64,000 nt of DNA from positions 1,008,001-1,072,000 of the forward strand of contig CALSUE010000001.1 of NCBI GenBank assembly GCA_943789455.1. The letters are read 5' to 3'. The translations under genes and the position numbers were made by a program. Numbering within the stretch: position 1 is the first letter of the stretch; each line of letters starts with the position of its first letter. Origin of the DNA: an uncultured Flavobacteriaceae bacterium (GTDB taxonomy: Bacteria > Bacteroidota > Bacteroidia > Flavobacteriales > Flavobacteriaceae). The notes beneath the pieces are model-generated. The model was not told the origin of the DNA, ran no database searches, and saw only the letters and a list, made by a program, of their open reading frames with translations. This document shows positions 1 through 8,736 of the stretch, piece by piece.

Positions 1-705
1 AGATCCAAAAGTTACTGGGCTTCGAGCTATTGACGCAAATTTCATATTTGGCAATCGAGCATCTAATCCGTAATTGGCTTTTCCATGAAGGAAATCTTCC
101 ATATCTATCCCACGAATAACTTTCTTACCAATATATTTGAACTCTTTTTTATCTTTTAATATAATATTTTCATCTGACGGAATTGCAATAGTTTTTGCTT
201 CCTCTACCAAATCACCAAAAAAGATTTCCTCTCCTGTTGTGCTATTTTTTACAAAATGATTTTCTGCTTTGCAATTTGAAACAGGTATGTTCCATTTTTT
301 TGCAGCTGCCTGCTCAAGAATGGTTCGTGCCATAGCCCCCATTTTTCGCATAGGTTTCAAAAGGGTTCTTATACTTCTAGAGCCATCTGTATTTTGATTT
401 CCAAATTTTGAATCACCTGTTGCTTGTTGCACCGTTACATATTTCCAATCTGCCTCTAAATCTTCAGCTATAGCTGATGCCATAGAAGTTCTAATACCTT
501 GACCCATTTCTGAACGGGCTACAACAATTGTTAATTTCCCATCTTTCTGAAGTTGAATAAAAAGATTTGGCACAAAAGAGATTCCATTCTCTAGGGTGTT
601 CACTACTACTTTATCTGCAGAAACATTACATCCAAATAATAAACCTCCGGAGGCCAAACCAAGTACTTTTACAAAATCTCGTCGTTTCATTTCTATCTTT
701 TCCAT
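1..705 (-). CDS. Xanthine dehydrogenase-family molybdopterin-binding subunit (partial)
   Basis: The window holds only the N-terminal part (about 235 residues); the gene runs off the left edge. This family carries the molybdopterin cofactor and oxidises aldehydes or N-heterocycles (isoquinoline 1-oxidoreductase / aldehyde oxidase type). Near the N-terminus there is a twin-arginine signal, KRRDFVKVLGLASGG, followed by LLFGC, so the protein is probably Tat-exported and perhaps lipidated. A typical stretch VVARSEMGQGIRTSMASAIA follows. The ATG at 705 abuts the TAA (706-708) of the upstream 2Fe-2S subunit gene, which shows co-transcription; an in-frame ATG at 690 would also keep the twin arginines. 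The substrate cannot be read from this fragment. Family is confident, substrate unknown. Confidence 0.85.
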   Translation of the reverse strand, partial: MEKIEMKRRDFVKVLGLASGGLLFGCNVSADKVVVNTLENGISFVPNLFIQLQKDGKLTIVVARSEMGQGIRTSMASAIAEDLEADWKYVTVQQATGDSKFGNQNTDGSRSIRTLLKPMRKMGAMARTILEQAAAKKWNIPVSNCKAENHFVKNSTTGEEIFFGDLVEEAKTIAIPSDENIILKDKKEFKYIGKKVIRGIDMEDFLHGKANYGLDARLPNMKFASIARSPVTFGS

Positions 706-1164
706 TTAGACTTGTTTTTTAAGTTCAACTGCTTCTTTTATTGCCTTTTTGATTCTTACATAGGTTCCACATCTACAAATATTTCCACTCATAGCATTGT
801 CTATATCTTCATCTGTTGGGTTGTTATTGGTGTCTAATAATTCAGCTGCAGAAATCAACTGACCAGATTGACAATAACCACATTGAGGTACACTATTATT
901 TCGCCATGCCTGTCGTAAAGCTTCAAGACTGGCTGAAGTACCCTCAATAGTTGTAATGTTTTTACCAATAGCTTGACTTACCATAGTACTACATGAGCGA
1001 ACAACTGCTCCATCTATCATTATAGAACAAGCACCACATTGGGCTACCCCACAACCAAACTTAGTTCCTGTAAGTCCTATTAAATCTCTTATGGCCCATA
1101 ATAAAGGCATACTTTCTGGAGCATCAACTTGATAGTCCTGACCGTTAATCGTAAGTGTTTGCAT
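706..1164 (-). CDS. (2Fe-2S)-binding small subunit of molybdenum hydroxylase
   Basis: 152 residues, the usual length of the IorA/CoxS-type iron-sulfur subunit. The N-terminal plant-type ferredoxin domain has the cluster ligands in CGVAQCGAC (about residues 38-46). The C-terminal helical domain has the second cluster motif CGYCQSG (about 96-102) and CRCGTY (about 130-135). It passes electrons from the molybdopterin subunit encoded immediately downstream, whose start codon directly follows this stop. No signal peptide is visible, as expected for a subunit exported as a complex with a Tat-bearing partner. The FAD subunit found in three-subunit xanthine dehydrogenases is not adjacent in the window, so a two-subunit enzyme using a cytochrome-type acceptor is inferred. 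Confidence 0.9.
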   Translation of the reverse strand: MQTLTINGQDYQVDAPESMPLLWAIRDLIGLTGTKFGCGVAQCGACSIMIDGAVVRSCSTMVSQAIGKNITTIEGTSASLEALRQAWRNNSVPQCGYCQSGQLISAAELLDTNNNPTDEDIDNAMSGNICRCGTYVRIKKAIKEAVELKKQV

Positions 1165-1224
1165 GGTGAATTTTATTAGACCTACAAGTTAGTGAAAATA
1201 TTGCTTTCTAAAAACTTGTTTGAT

Positions 1225-2967
1225 CTATTCATAGGCTTTATAAATAGGCAATAATAAATGTGCTTTTTCATAATGTAAACTTCTTTTGTAGATAAAGTTT
1301 AACTGAGCTCTTGGATTCTTAGCAAAATCTTTGTCGGTTGCTTTCTTCGCTTCAAAAGCATCCTTAATGCGCGTATTTTCTTTTAAAATTTGCTCAGCAA
1401 CATCCTCGAAAACATAACCAGAATACCCTTCTTTTTGCTGTAAAACTGTATCAAAGAAATTCCAATTAAAAAAAGAATCAGTAGCCTCTGGCTCAAGAGT
1501 TTCCATGAGATACCTTGCTCCTTTCTGATTAACAGGTATGTAAAGATCTCCTTTAGAAAAATGAACAGCAATTGAATCAATTTTTATTGAAGTGTTGTAA
1601 TGAAGATAATGACCTTCATAAGCACTTAATCTAGTTTTATAATCATCTACATGCATTGTTTCTACAACTAAAGTGGTGTCTTTTTCAAACTGAGTATAAG
1701 AGATTTGATTGTTTTCTAAGCGCTCTATTACACGATGCCAGCCTTGTCTCAAAATGTAAGCTTTTGGAATGGTAGTTTCTTTAGCTGCCCTATATTCATT
1801 GTAATAATTTACAGGGGCTAAATAGGGCTTTGAAGTATCATATGTTAGTCGTTTCCCGATGGTTACTTTACTATCTATAACACTTCCTTCATAACCTCTA
1901 AATTGAATTATAGAAGGTTCTTTTTGAGGGTCAATTTCAAATGCTATTGGGTACGTCTTCTTTTTTAAAATTTCATCTAGTGCATTTCTACGAATTGTTT
2001 TTATATCTAAGGAGTGGTCTTGTGTATAATCTAACATAGATAATAATAACTCATAGGTTTGCTCTACACGTATTTTATAGGGTTTTAGCATATGAGTCTC
2101 TACCATCATTCCGAAAGTATTAAACAAGGTAGTATACCCTGTAGAATACCTTGGAGAATCATAAAACTGAGACCACCCCTCTTTTGGTGTTCCTCCCCAA
2201 ACATTCACATAGGGTGTAATAGGCATATTTTTAGTAGCCATAGACCTTTCTAAAGCAGGTCTCATCTTAGTTTCTATAAATTCACCTAGGGAAGCTCCTA
2301 GTTTATTATGCTGAGTAAATAGATGTGAAATGGCATATTGATAATCTGCTCCATTGCTCACGTGATTGTCTATAAAAACATCTGGATCTAGCATATGAAA
2401 AATTTCTGCAAAGGCTGCTGCATTTTTAGTGTCTTGCTTTACAAAATCTCTATTTAAATCAAAGTTCCTAGTATTTCCTCGAAATCCATATTCTATTGGA
2501 CCGTTTTGATTTGCTCTGGTGTGGGAGTTTCTATTTAAAGACCCTCCAATATTATAAATTGGAATCACTGCAATAAGTGTATTTTGATATCTCTTTTTCA
2601 AAGAATCGTTTTGCACAATATCTCTCAGTAAAAGCATTGATGCATCTATTCCGTCAGATTCTCCAGGGTGAATTCCATTATTAATTAATACGCTGTTTTT
2701 TGTAGAATTCTTAAGGGTATTTAATTGTGTTTTACCATCAGAATCATAAACCACCAAATGCAGAGGATAACCAGCATCTGTTTCCCCCATCTCAAAAATA
2801 GAAAGTTCTGGATATGTACTGGAAAGTTCTTTGAAATAATTAATAACATCTGCATACTCTGATGTTTCTGTACCTCTAGATTTTTCAAATTGAGTGATAA
2901 AGGTATTATTATGGTGTTGACATGTCGTAAATAAGACAGTAATTAAAAGAAGAAATATCTTTTTCAT
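1225..2967 (-). CDS. M14-family zinc carboxypeptidase, lipoprotein
   Basis: 580 residues. The N-terminus is a lipoprotein signal ending FTTC at Cys16, so it is likely exported and lipid-anchored. The zinc motif HxxE is present in NGIHPGESDG (about residues 97-106), and the third ligand is probably the His of FIDNHVSNG (about 199-207). The catalytic domain fills the first half; the C-terminal half of about 250 residues has no motif I recognise. The family cleaves C-terminal amino acids or peptidoglycan-type peptides; which of these applies here is unknown. It precedes the iron-sulfur subunit gene on the same strand after a 60-nt gap, without an evident functional link. Confidence 0.85.
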   Translation of the reverse strand: MKKIFLLLITVLFTTCQHHNNTFITQFEKSRGTETSEYADVINYFKELSSTYPELSIFEMGETDAGYPLHLVVYDSDGKTQLNTLKNSTKNSVLINNGIHPGESDGIDASMLLLRDIVQNDSLKKRYQNTLIAVIPIYNIGGSLNRNSHTRANQNGPIEYGFRGNTRNFDLNRDFVKQDTKNAAAFAEIFHMLDPDVFIDNHVSNGADYQYAISHLFTQHNKLGASLGEFIETKMRPALERSMATKNMPITPYVNVWGGTPKEGWSQFYDSPRYSTGYTTLFNTFGMMVETHMLKPYKIRVEQTYELLLSMLDYTQDHSLDIKTIRRNALDEILKKKTYPIAFEIDPQKEPSIIQFRGYEGSVIDSKVTIGKRLTYDTSKPYLAPVNYYNEYRAAKETTIPKAYILRQGWHRVIERLENNQISYTQFEKDTTLVVETMHVDDYKTRLSAYEGHYLHYNTSIKIDSIAVHFSKGDLYIPVNQKGARYLMETLEPEATDSFFNWNFFDTVLQQKEGYSGYVFEDVAEQILKENTRIKDAFEAKKATDKDFAKNPRAQLNFIYKRSLHYEKAHLLLPIYKAYE

Positions 2968-2979
2968 TAAACTAATTTA

Positions 2980-3444
2980 TTAAGCATCAATTTTTGTAAT
3001 GACCGAGGAAGGGACTAAGCTAGACACATCTCCTCCATTTTGTAAAATATCTCTCACAATAGAAGAGGAAATATAAGATGTTTTTGCTGCAGTTAATAAA
3101 AAAACTGTTTCAATTGGAGCTAAATCTCTATTCGTAAGTGCTATCGCTTTTTCAAATTCAAAATCTGCAGGATTTCTGAGACCCCTAATAATATAATCTA
3201 TAGCATGTGTTTTGCAAAAATCTACAGTCAACCCTTGGTATGTAGTAACTTTCACATTATCATATTCTTGAAAACATTCTTCAATAAATTTTTTTCTTTG
3301 CGCTAAAGAAAACATGTAGTTCTTATTAGAATTAATTCCAATAGCGATGGTGATTTCATCAAATAATGGGATTGCTCGCGTAATAATATCCTTATGACCC
3401 AAAGTAATTGGATCAAATGAACCTGGAAAAACTGCTTTTTTCAT
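2980..3444 (-). CDS. coaD: Phosphopantetheine adenylyltransferase
   Basis: 154 residues, normal family length. It adenylates 4'-phosphopantetheine to dephospho-CoA, the fourth step of coenzyme A synthesis, in the cytoplasm. The nucleotidyltransferase signature is PGSFDPITLGH (residues 7-17), with the substrate-binding His17. IIRGLRNPADFEFE in the middle and SYISSSIVRD near the C-terminus are typical of CoaD. It lies 5 nt downstream of ddl on the same strand, and the M14 peptidase gene begins 12 nt after it, so these genes are probably co-transcribed. The ddl-coaD pairing is common in Bacteroidota. Confidence 0.97.
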   Translation of the reverse strand: MKKAVFPGSFDPITLGHKDIITRAIPLFDEITIAIGINSNKNYMFSLAQRKKFIEECFQEYDNVKVTTYQGLTVDFCKTHAIDYIIRGLRNPADFEFEKAIALTNRDLAPIETVFLLTAAKTSYISSSIVRDILQNGGDVSSLVPSSVITKIDA

Positions 3445-3449
3445 AATAT

Positions 3450-4421
3450 TTATTTTAGTGCCACTTGTATGGCATTATCAAATAACTCTGAAAGACTAAT
3501 AGAGGCTTCTTTAGCTTGTTGAGGAAGTAAACTTTCCTCTGTCATTCCAGGGACTGTATTTATTTCTAAAAAATAAGGCACTCCATCAACAATTATAAAT
3601 TCTGATCTAGAGAACCCTTTCATATTTAAAATTTGATATACTTTAATGGCTTGCCTTTCTACCAGCTCTTTTTCAACTTGAGATAGTCTGGCAGGAGTAA
3701 TTTCCTGAGACTTACCCTCGTATTTAGCCTCATAATCAAAAAAATCATTTTCCGAAACAATCTCTGTTATTGGCAAAACAATGAGTTCATCTTGATAGTC
3801 AATAACACCAACAGAGACCTCTTTACCATCTAAAAAAGATTCAATTAAAATTTCTTCATCTTCCTTAAAAGCTTTTTCTATGGCAGTTTTTAAATTTTCT
3901 TCTTTATAAACTTTGGAAATTCCAAAACTTGAACCCGCTCTATTTGGCTTTACAAAACAGGGTAAGCCAACTTTTTTTATAATATGACCCGTAACTATTT
4001 CATCTCTTTGATGCATATAAAAAGAGGGTGCAGTGGGGATACCATATCCTCTTACAACGCTAAGAGTGTCTCGTTTATTAAAAGTTAGTGCCATTTGATA
4101 AAAAGGTGCAGAAGTATGTTTGATGCCTAACAAATCAAAATAAGCTACCAATGTTCCGTTTTCTCCAGGATCACCATGGATAGCGTTAAATACACAGTCA
4201 AAATGTATATGCTGGGTGTTCAGTAAAAAAGAAAAATCATTCTTATTAATTTGATATTCTTTGTTGTTCTTCGAAACAACCCATTTCTCTTTTAAAATAT
4301 AAACTTTATACAAAGCATATTTACTAGTGTCTAATGAATTGAAGACAACCTCACCGCTTTTTAAAGAAATTTCTGCTTCGGAAGAATACCCTCCCATAAC
4401 AATAGCAATATTTTTTTGCAT
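3450..4421 (-). CDS. ddl: D-alanine--D-alanine ligase
   Basis: 323 residues, ATP-grasp fold. It joins two D-alanines for the peptidoglycan stem peptide. The N-terminal domain has MGGYSSEAEISLKSG (residues 9-23) and AIHGDPGENG (about 80-89), the usual first D-Ala site. The central ATP-grasp region has FVKPNRAGSSFGISKV (about 156-171). The C-terminal Mg-binding motif is FLEINTVPGMTEESLLP (about 287-303). It is divergent from the PASTA-domain gene at 4538, and coaD follows 5 nt downstream. Cell-wall synthesis and PASTA muropeptide binding in the same neighbourhood make functional sense. Confidence 0.97.
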   Translation of the reverse strand: MQKNIAIVMGGYSSEAEISLKSGEVVFNSLDTSKYALYKVYILKEKWVVSKNNKEYQINKNDFSFLLNTQHIHFDCVFNAIHGDPGENGTLVAYFDLLGIKHTSAPFYQMALTFNKRDTLSVVRGYGIPTAPSFYMHQRDEIVTGHIIKKVGLPCFVKPNRAGSSFGISKVYKEENLKTAIEKAFKEDEEILIESFLDGKEVSVGVIDYQDELIVLPITEIVSENDFFDYEAKYEGKSQEITPARLSQVEKELVERQAIKVYQILNMKGFSRSEFIIVDGVPYFLEINTVPGMTEESLLPQQAKEASISLSELFDNAIQVALK

Positions 4422-4483
4422 TTATCAATTGGTTTACACACAAACTTAGTTAAAATTTCGTTGATAGATAAAAGAATTGTCAA

Positions 4484-4514
4484 TTCGATTAATTCTATTT
4501 TTACACTACATTTG
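4484..4514 (+). promoter_or_regulatory. Bacteroidota-type promoter for the PASTA-rluD-yaaA run
   Basis: TACATTTG at 4507-4514 matches the -7 consensus TAnnTTTG exactly. TTCG at 4484-4487 is a one-mismatch -33 box with the ideal 19-nt spacing. The predicted start lies about 20 nt before the ATG at 4538. Assignment is by consensus only. Confidence 0.5.
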
Positions 4515-4537
4515 TAACAATAAAAAAAATCAAAAAA

Positions 4538-5092
4538 ATGAGTTTCTTTAGATTTTTAATAAGTAAGTCTTTTTTTATTCAAATTATGATAGCTGTTTTT
4601 AGCTTATCATTACTCATTGTAGGCATGAAATGGTGGTTGGGTTATACGACCAATCACGAACAAAAAATTCAGGTTCCTAACTTAAATAAAATGTCTTTAT
4701 CTAACGTAGAAACAACTTTAAATGAATTAGATTTAGATTTTTTAGTTATAGATTCTGCCAGTTACAATCCTAAATATCCAAAAAAATCTGTAATTGAACA
4801 AACTCCTGAGTCTGGAAGTTTTGTTAAAGAAAAACGTAAAATCTACCTTACTTTAAATCCATCGAAATACAGAGACATTACGGTACCTAACCTAAACGGA
4901 AAATCAAAACGCCAAGCTATAACTCAATTACAATCTAAAGGTTTTAAAATTGGGGAGTTTTTCTATATCCCTGATATTGGTAAAGATGTTATTCGTGGAT
5001 TAAAATCCAATGGGAAAAAGCTAAAACCTGGATCAAAACTTGAGAAAAATGGGGTTATTGATTTAATTTTAGGAGATGGAAAGCGACGATAA
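4538..5092 (+). CDS. PASTA domain-containing membrane protein
   Basis: 184 residues. One N-terminal transmembrane segment (about residues 12-30) is followed by two PASTA modules, one starting near QKIQVPNLNKMS (about 43-110) and one near ITVPNLNGKSKRQA (about 113-182). PASTA domains bind uncrosslinked peptidoglycan or beta-lactams and are normally attached to penicillin-binding proteins or Ser/Thr kinases. Here no catalytic domain is attached, so this is a stand-alone membrane-anchored muropeptide sensor or scaffold. It is followed 3 nt later by the pseudouridine synthase gene and is divergent from ddl, an arrangement common in Flavobacteriia. The precise role is not known. Confidence 0.85.
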   Translation: MSFFRFLISKSFFIQIMIAVFSLSLLIVGMKWWLGYTTNHEQKIQVPNLNKMSLSNVETTLNELDLDFLVIDSASYNPKYPKKSVIEQTPESGSFVKEKRKIYLTLNPSKYRDITVPNLNGKSKRQAITQLQSKGFKIGEFFYIPDIGKDVIRGLKSNGKKLKPGSKLEKNGVIDLILGDGKRR

Positions 5093-5095
5093 ATT

Positions 5096-6124
5096 ATGAC
5101 AGAAGATTTCACTCCAGAATTAGAAAATGACGAATTATATGAACATCATAGAGTTATTGCAACTGATGGGCAAGTACCTCTTCGTGTTGATAAATTTTTA
5201 ATGAATTTTATTGAAAATGCCACTAGAAATAAATTACAACAGGCCGCTAAAGCTGGAAATATTTTAGTCAATGATGTAGCAGTTAAATCTAATCATAAAG
5301 TTAAACCCAAAGATGTTGTTAGAATTGTACTTGCTCACCCGCCTCAAGAAAATTTATTAATTGCTGAAGATATTCCTTTAGATATAGTTTATGAAGATGA
5401 AACACTAATGGTTGTTAATAAACCAGCTGGTATGGTTGTTCATCCTGGTCATGGAAACCCTTCTGGAACTCTTGTTAATGGACTAATTTATCATATAGAA
5501 AATTTACCCACAAATAGTAACGAAAGACCGGGACTAGTTCACAGGATAGATAAAGATACTAGCGGTTTACTAGTTGTAGCTAAAACTGACTTCGCTATGG
5601 CACATTTGTCAAAACAATTCTTTGATAGAAAGACAAATCGAAAATACCTTGCTTTGGTCTGGGGAAATATGAAAGATAATGAAGGGACTATCGAAGGAAA
5701 TATAGGACGAAGTCTTAAAAACCGCCTACAAATGGATGTTTTTCAAGAGGGTGACTTTGGTAAACATGCAGTTACACATTATAAAGTAATAGAGCGTTTT
5801 ACCTATGTAACTTTGGTTGAATGCAAGCTGGAAACAGGAAGAACACATCAAATACGAGCTCACTTTAAACATATTGGTCATACTTTATTTAATGATGAAC
5901 GTTATGGAGGAAACGATATTCTTAAGGGGACTACATTTACAAAATACAAACAATTTGTAGAAAATTGCTTTAAGATATTACCAAGACAAGCTTTGCATGC
6001 AAAAACATTAGGGTTTAGACATCCAATAACTAAAGAAATGATGCAGTTTGATTCTGAAATTCCTAAAGATATTACTGATTGTATAGAAAAATGGAAAACA
6101 TACACCTTAAATTCTAAGGAGTAA
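5096..6124 (+). CDS. RluA/RluD-family 23S rRNA pseudouridine synthase
   Basis: 342 residues. An N-terminal S4 RNA-binding domain (about residues 28-85, LRVDKFLMNFIENATRNKLQ) precedes the catalytic domain with the signature GLVHRIDKDTSGLLVVAKT. The Asp in HRID (residue 152) is the expected nucleophile, and the KLETGRTHQIRAHF motif is intact. This architecture is that of RluD, which modifies helix 69 of 23S rRNA, but RluC-type specificity cannot be excluded. It is translationally close to the PASTA gene (3-nt gap). The first 28 residues are acidic and vary within the family. Confidence 0.92.
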   Translation: MTEDFTPELENDELYEHHRVIATDGQVPLRVDKFLMNFIENATRNKLQQAAKAGNILVNDVAVKSNHKVKPKDVVRIVLAHPPQENLLIAEDIPLDIVYEDETLMVVNKPAGMVVHPGHGNPSGTLVNGLIYHIENLPTNSNERPGLVHRIDKDTSGLLVVAKTDFAMAHLSKQFFDRKTNRKYLALVWGNMKDNEGTIEGNIGRSLKNRLQMDVFQEGDFGKHAVTHYKVIERFTYVTLVECKLETGRTHQIRAHFKHIGHTLFNDERYGGNDILKGTTFTKYKQFVENCFKILPRQALHAKTLGFRHPITKEMMQFDSEIPKDITDCIEKWKTYTLNSKE

Positions 6125-6231
6125 CTCTCATTAACAGATTTTTCTTAATTCCTATTATTTTTTTTTTGACTTCTTAAAACTTGACAAATTCTTTTAGAAT
6201 CTTTATTTTTACTTTATAATACATTCAATAA

Positions 6232-6990
6232 ATGAAAATAATTATTTCTCCAGCAAAGTCCTTAGATTTTGAAAGTGAAGCAAAAACCAATGTTTTTACG
6301 CAAGCTTCATTCTTAAAAGAATCTTCACTACTGAATAAAAAACTAAAAGATTTATCAAAATCAAAACTGAGTGATTTGATGAAAATATCGCCTGCTTTAG
6401 CCGATTTAAATTATGAAAGAAATCAAAAATGGCATCAACCTTTCTCTTTAGAGAATTCTAAGCAAGCTATTTATGCTTTTACTGGCGAAGTTTTTAAAGG
6501 AATTGATGTGAACTCTCTAGCTGAAGAAAAAATACCATTGTTACAAAGTCGTCTTCGAATATTATCTGGACTTTATGGCTTGTTAAAACCCTTAGACTTA
6601 ATTCAACCCTATCGTCTTGAAATGGGAACTAAACTGAATGTTGGTGAAGTCAATAATCTTTATAAATTTTGGGATTCAAGCTTAGCAGATTCATTAAATC
6701 AAGAAATGAGTGAGGGTGATTTATTAATCAATTTAGCGAGTACAGAATATTTTAAAGCAGTTCCAAAAAAAGTATTAAAAAACCCAATGATTACTCCAGT
6801 CTTTAAAGAGTTTAAAAGTGGAGACTATAAAATTGTGATGACTTATGCTAAAAGAGCTCGCGGCTTGATGGTTAGATATATTATTGAAAATAATATAAAT
6901 ACATTAGAGGAACTTAAAGGATTTAATACTGAAGGTTATCTGTACACGGAATCTTTATCTTCAGATAGTGAATTAGTATTTACAAGATAA
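6232..6990 (+). CDS. yaaA: Peroxide stress protein YaaA (DUF328 family)
   Basis: 252 residues, full family length. It begins MKIIISPAKSLDFE and carries the conserved FTGEVFKGIDV, LRILSGLYGLLKPLDLIQPYRLEMG (split here for length: LRILSGLYGLLKPLD then IQPYRLEMG) and YAKRARGLMVRYII blocks. In Escherichia coli YaaA lowers intracellular iron and DNA damage under hydrogen peroxide. Its helix-hairpin-helix-like fold binds DNA. It is a cytoplasmic protein. The gene ends 4 nt from the convergent stop of blh; a stress protein next to a light-driven pump is suggestive but not evidence of a link. Confidence 0.93.
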   Translation: MKIIISPAKSLDFESEAKTNVFTQASFLKESSLLNKKLKDLSKSKLSDLMKISPALADLNYERNQKWHQPFSLENSKQAIYAFTGEVFKGIDVNSLAEEKIPLLQSRLRILSGLYGLLKPLDLIQPYRLEMGTKLNVGEVNNLYKFWDSSLADSLNQEMSEGDLLINLASTEYFKAVPKKVLKNPMITPVFKEFKSGDYKIVMTYAKRARGLMVRYIIENNINTLEELKGFNTEGYLYTESLSSDSELVFTR

Positions 6991-6994
6991 CTCC

Positions 6995-7840
6995 CTATTG
7001 TTTCATTCTATTCATGACCCATACATGCGGAGCAGTAACAGCAAATAAAACGATAAATATAATCGAGTTAAATAGACTTTCGTCAAGAAAGTAGTATGCA
7101 ATGAGTAATCCTAATATACTGATTAACCAGTAAACAAAAGCTGTTTTCAAGTATTCCAAAATTGTCTTGAAAGAATAGTCTCCTGATAAAAATTTTGTTT
7201 GATCTAATATCGACGGAATACTGTGCCATAGTACAAAGTAAATTGCAAAGCCTAGAATTAAAGAACTTGTTTTGAAAACTAAAAACAATAATAATATGTA
7301 AAACAACTCCCTAACAACTTGAATCTTTGGTTTAATTTCTCTCGTAAAGTGATACACAAATAAAACGATTAGTAATGACAGCGATGTAATCAACATAATA
7401 TTTATCCAATCATTTGGGATAATACTTCCAGTTAAATTTTGCATGATAGCATCAACATCACTTAAATTCTCAATAAAAATAAGAGAAAATATAAGCATTC
7501 CGTAGGCTATGTATAGAATTGATTTAAATAGTTTGGACCCGAAAACTTTTTCCTCAAGGTGTTGCTCACCGAAATGATAAGAACTTAATAGTATAAAAAA
7601 TAAAAAAGAAATAAAGGGATTTGCTATATAACTTAGGACACAAAGAACAATAAGTAGCAAATAAAACCCGGTAGACTTTAAAAATTTTGTGGTATTAGTT
7701 TGTTGTTTTCTTAGAATTGTAAAATCATTTGATCCATGAATGATTCCTATGGAAAGTACGATTACATAAGCGATTGAATCCTCTATGATTTGACCAAATT
7801 GAATACTTATCCAAAATAGCAAAAATGTAAAAAAAATCAT
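6995..7840 (-). CDS. blh: Brp/Blh-family beta-carotene 15,15'-dioxygenase
   Basis: Polytopic membrane enzyme that splits beta-carotene into two retinals, the chromophore of the adjacent proteorhodopsin. About 281 residues from the ATG at 7840; a TTG at 7864 would add eight residues, and I prefer the ATG because the first hydrophobic helix starts right there. The metal-binding histidines are visible in IIHGSNDF, YHFGEQH, LWHSIPS and TAPHVW, the order seen in Brp/Blh proteins, with about eight hydrophobic segments between them. It is divergent from the proteorhodopsin gene, with 124 nt between the two start codons, so the pair can be controlled from one intergenic region. The carotenoid synthesis genes it depends on are not in the window. 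Confidence 0.93.
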   Translation of the reverse strand: MIFFTFLLFWISIQFGQIIEDSIAYVIVLSIGIIHGSNDFTILRKQQTNTTKFLKSTGFYLLLIVLCVLSYIANPFISFLFFILLSSYHFGEQHLEEKVFGSKLFKSILYIAYGMLIFSLIFIENLSDVDAIMQNLTGSIIPNDWINIMLITSLSLLIVLFVYHFTREIKPKIQVVRELFYILLLFLVFKTSSLILGFAIYFVLWHSIPSILDQTKFLSGDYSFKTILEYLKTAFVYWLISILGLLIAYYFLDESLFNSIIFIVLFAVTAPHVWVMNRMKQ

Positions 7841-7877
7841 AAAATCTTGATAATGTACTCTCAAAAAGTAGTTTTTT

Positions 7878-7908
7878 TTTCAAAGTTAATATTTTTTTTG
7901 TATTTTCG
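7878..7908 (+). promoter_or_regulatory. Candidate proteorhodopsin promoter
   Basis: TATTTTCG at 7901-7908 is one mismatch from TAnnTTTG. TTTC at 7878-7881 is one mismatch from TTTG, with a spacing of 19 nt. The transcript would start near 7915, leaving a leader of about 50 nt before the ATG at 7965. The region is very T-rich, so a chance match is possible. Confidence 0.4.
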
Positions 7909-7964
7909 TTAAGGTTTATTTTAAAAACCACAAACAAAACTAATTACTAACAAATCATTTTTTT

Positions 7965-8681
7965 ATGAATTATTTAAACTTAATTGCAATGGCTGTCCCT
8001 ACGGATGGCACAGGATTTACTTTCTGGCTAGGAGCAATGGCTATGATGGCAGCATCTGTGTTTTTCTTCCTTTCAATGAACAGTGTTGACGCTAAATGGA
8101 GAACTTCTCTTTTAGTATCAGGATTAATTACTTTTATAGCTGCTGTTCACTACATGTACATGAGAGACGCTCATGCAGCTGGAGATTCTACTACAGTATT
8201 TAGATATGTAGATTGGATTTTAACAGTACCTTTAATGTGTGTTGAATTTTATTTAATACTTAAAGTAGCAGGTGCAACTAAATCACACATGTGGAAATTA
8301 ATAGGTTTTTCAACTATTATGCTAGTAACCGGATTTTTCGGTGAGTCTGGATGGGATGGTGGTCTATTAAATGCGTCTATGTGGGGATTACTTTCTGGAC
8401 TTGCATATTTTTATATAGCATACGAAGTTTGGTTAGGTAGCCTAAAGAAATTAGCTGAAGCAGCTGGTGGAAACGTATTGAAGGCTCACAAAACTTTATG
8501 TTGGTTCCTTCTTGTTGGTTGGGCAATTTATCCATTAGGATACATGGCTGGAACTGATGGATGGTACAACGGTATCGAAAATGTACTTCCTTCTATGGAA
8601 GTTATTTATAACATTGGAGATGCAATTAACAAAATTGGATTTGGTTTAGTTGTTTACACGTTAGCTGTAAGCAAGGACTAA
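7965..8681 (+). CDS. Proteorhodopsin, green-tuned proton pump
   Basis: 238 residues, seven transmembrane helices, inner membrane. Light isomerises retinal and drives outward proton pumping. The retinal Schiff-base lysine is K223 in NKIGFG. The proton-pump triad is D83, T87 and E94 (Asp acceptor, Thr, Glu donor, i.e. the DTE motif). H62 corresponds to the histidine that pairs with the acceptor. The spectral tuning position (105 of the classical protein) is M91, the residue usual in flavobacterial green-absorbing pumps; blue forms have Gln. It is therefore neither an NDQ sodium pump nor an NTQ chloride pump. The blh gene needed for retinal is divergent next door, and a strong terminator follows. 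Confidence 0.98.
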   Translation: MNYLNLIAMAVPTDGTGFTFWLGAMAMMAASVFFFLSMNSVDAKWRTSLLVSGLITFIAAVHYMYMRDAHAAGDSTTVFRYVDWILTVPLMCVEFYLILKVAGATKSHMWKLIGFSTIMLVTGFFGESGWDGGLLNASMWGLLSGLAYFYIAYEVWLGSLKKLAEAAGGNVLKAHKTLCWFLLVGWAIYPLGYMAGTDGWYNGIENVLPSMEVIYNIGDAINKIGFGLVVYTLAVSKD

Positions 8682-8702
8682 CTAAATTTTAGTTATTTAT
8701 AG

Positions 8703-8736
8703 AAACCCAAATAGTATTTACTATTTGGGTTTTTTA
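8703..8736. terminator. Bidirectional terminator between proteorhodopsin and DUF2853 gene
   Basis: A 14-bp perfect stem, AAACCCAAATAGTA at 8703-8716 pairing with 8719-8732, with A-rich and T-rich flanks on the two sides. It can stop transcription of proteorhodopsin and of the convergent gene ending at 8734. Confidence 0.85.
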
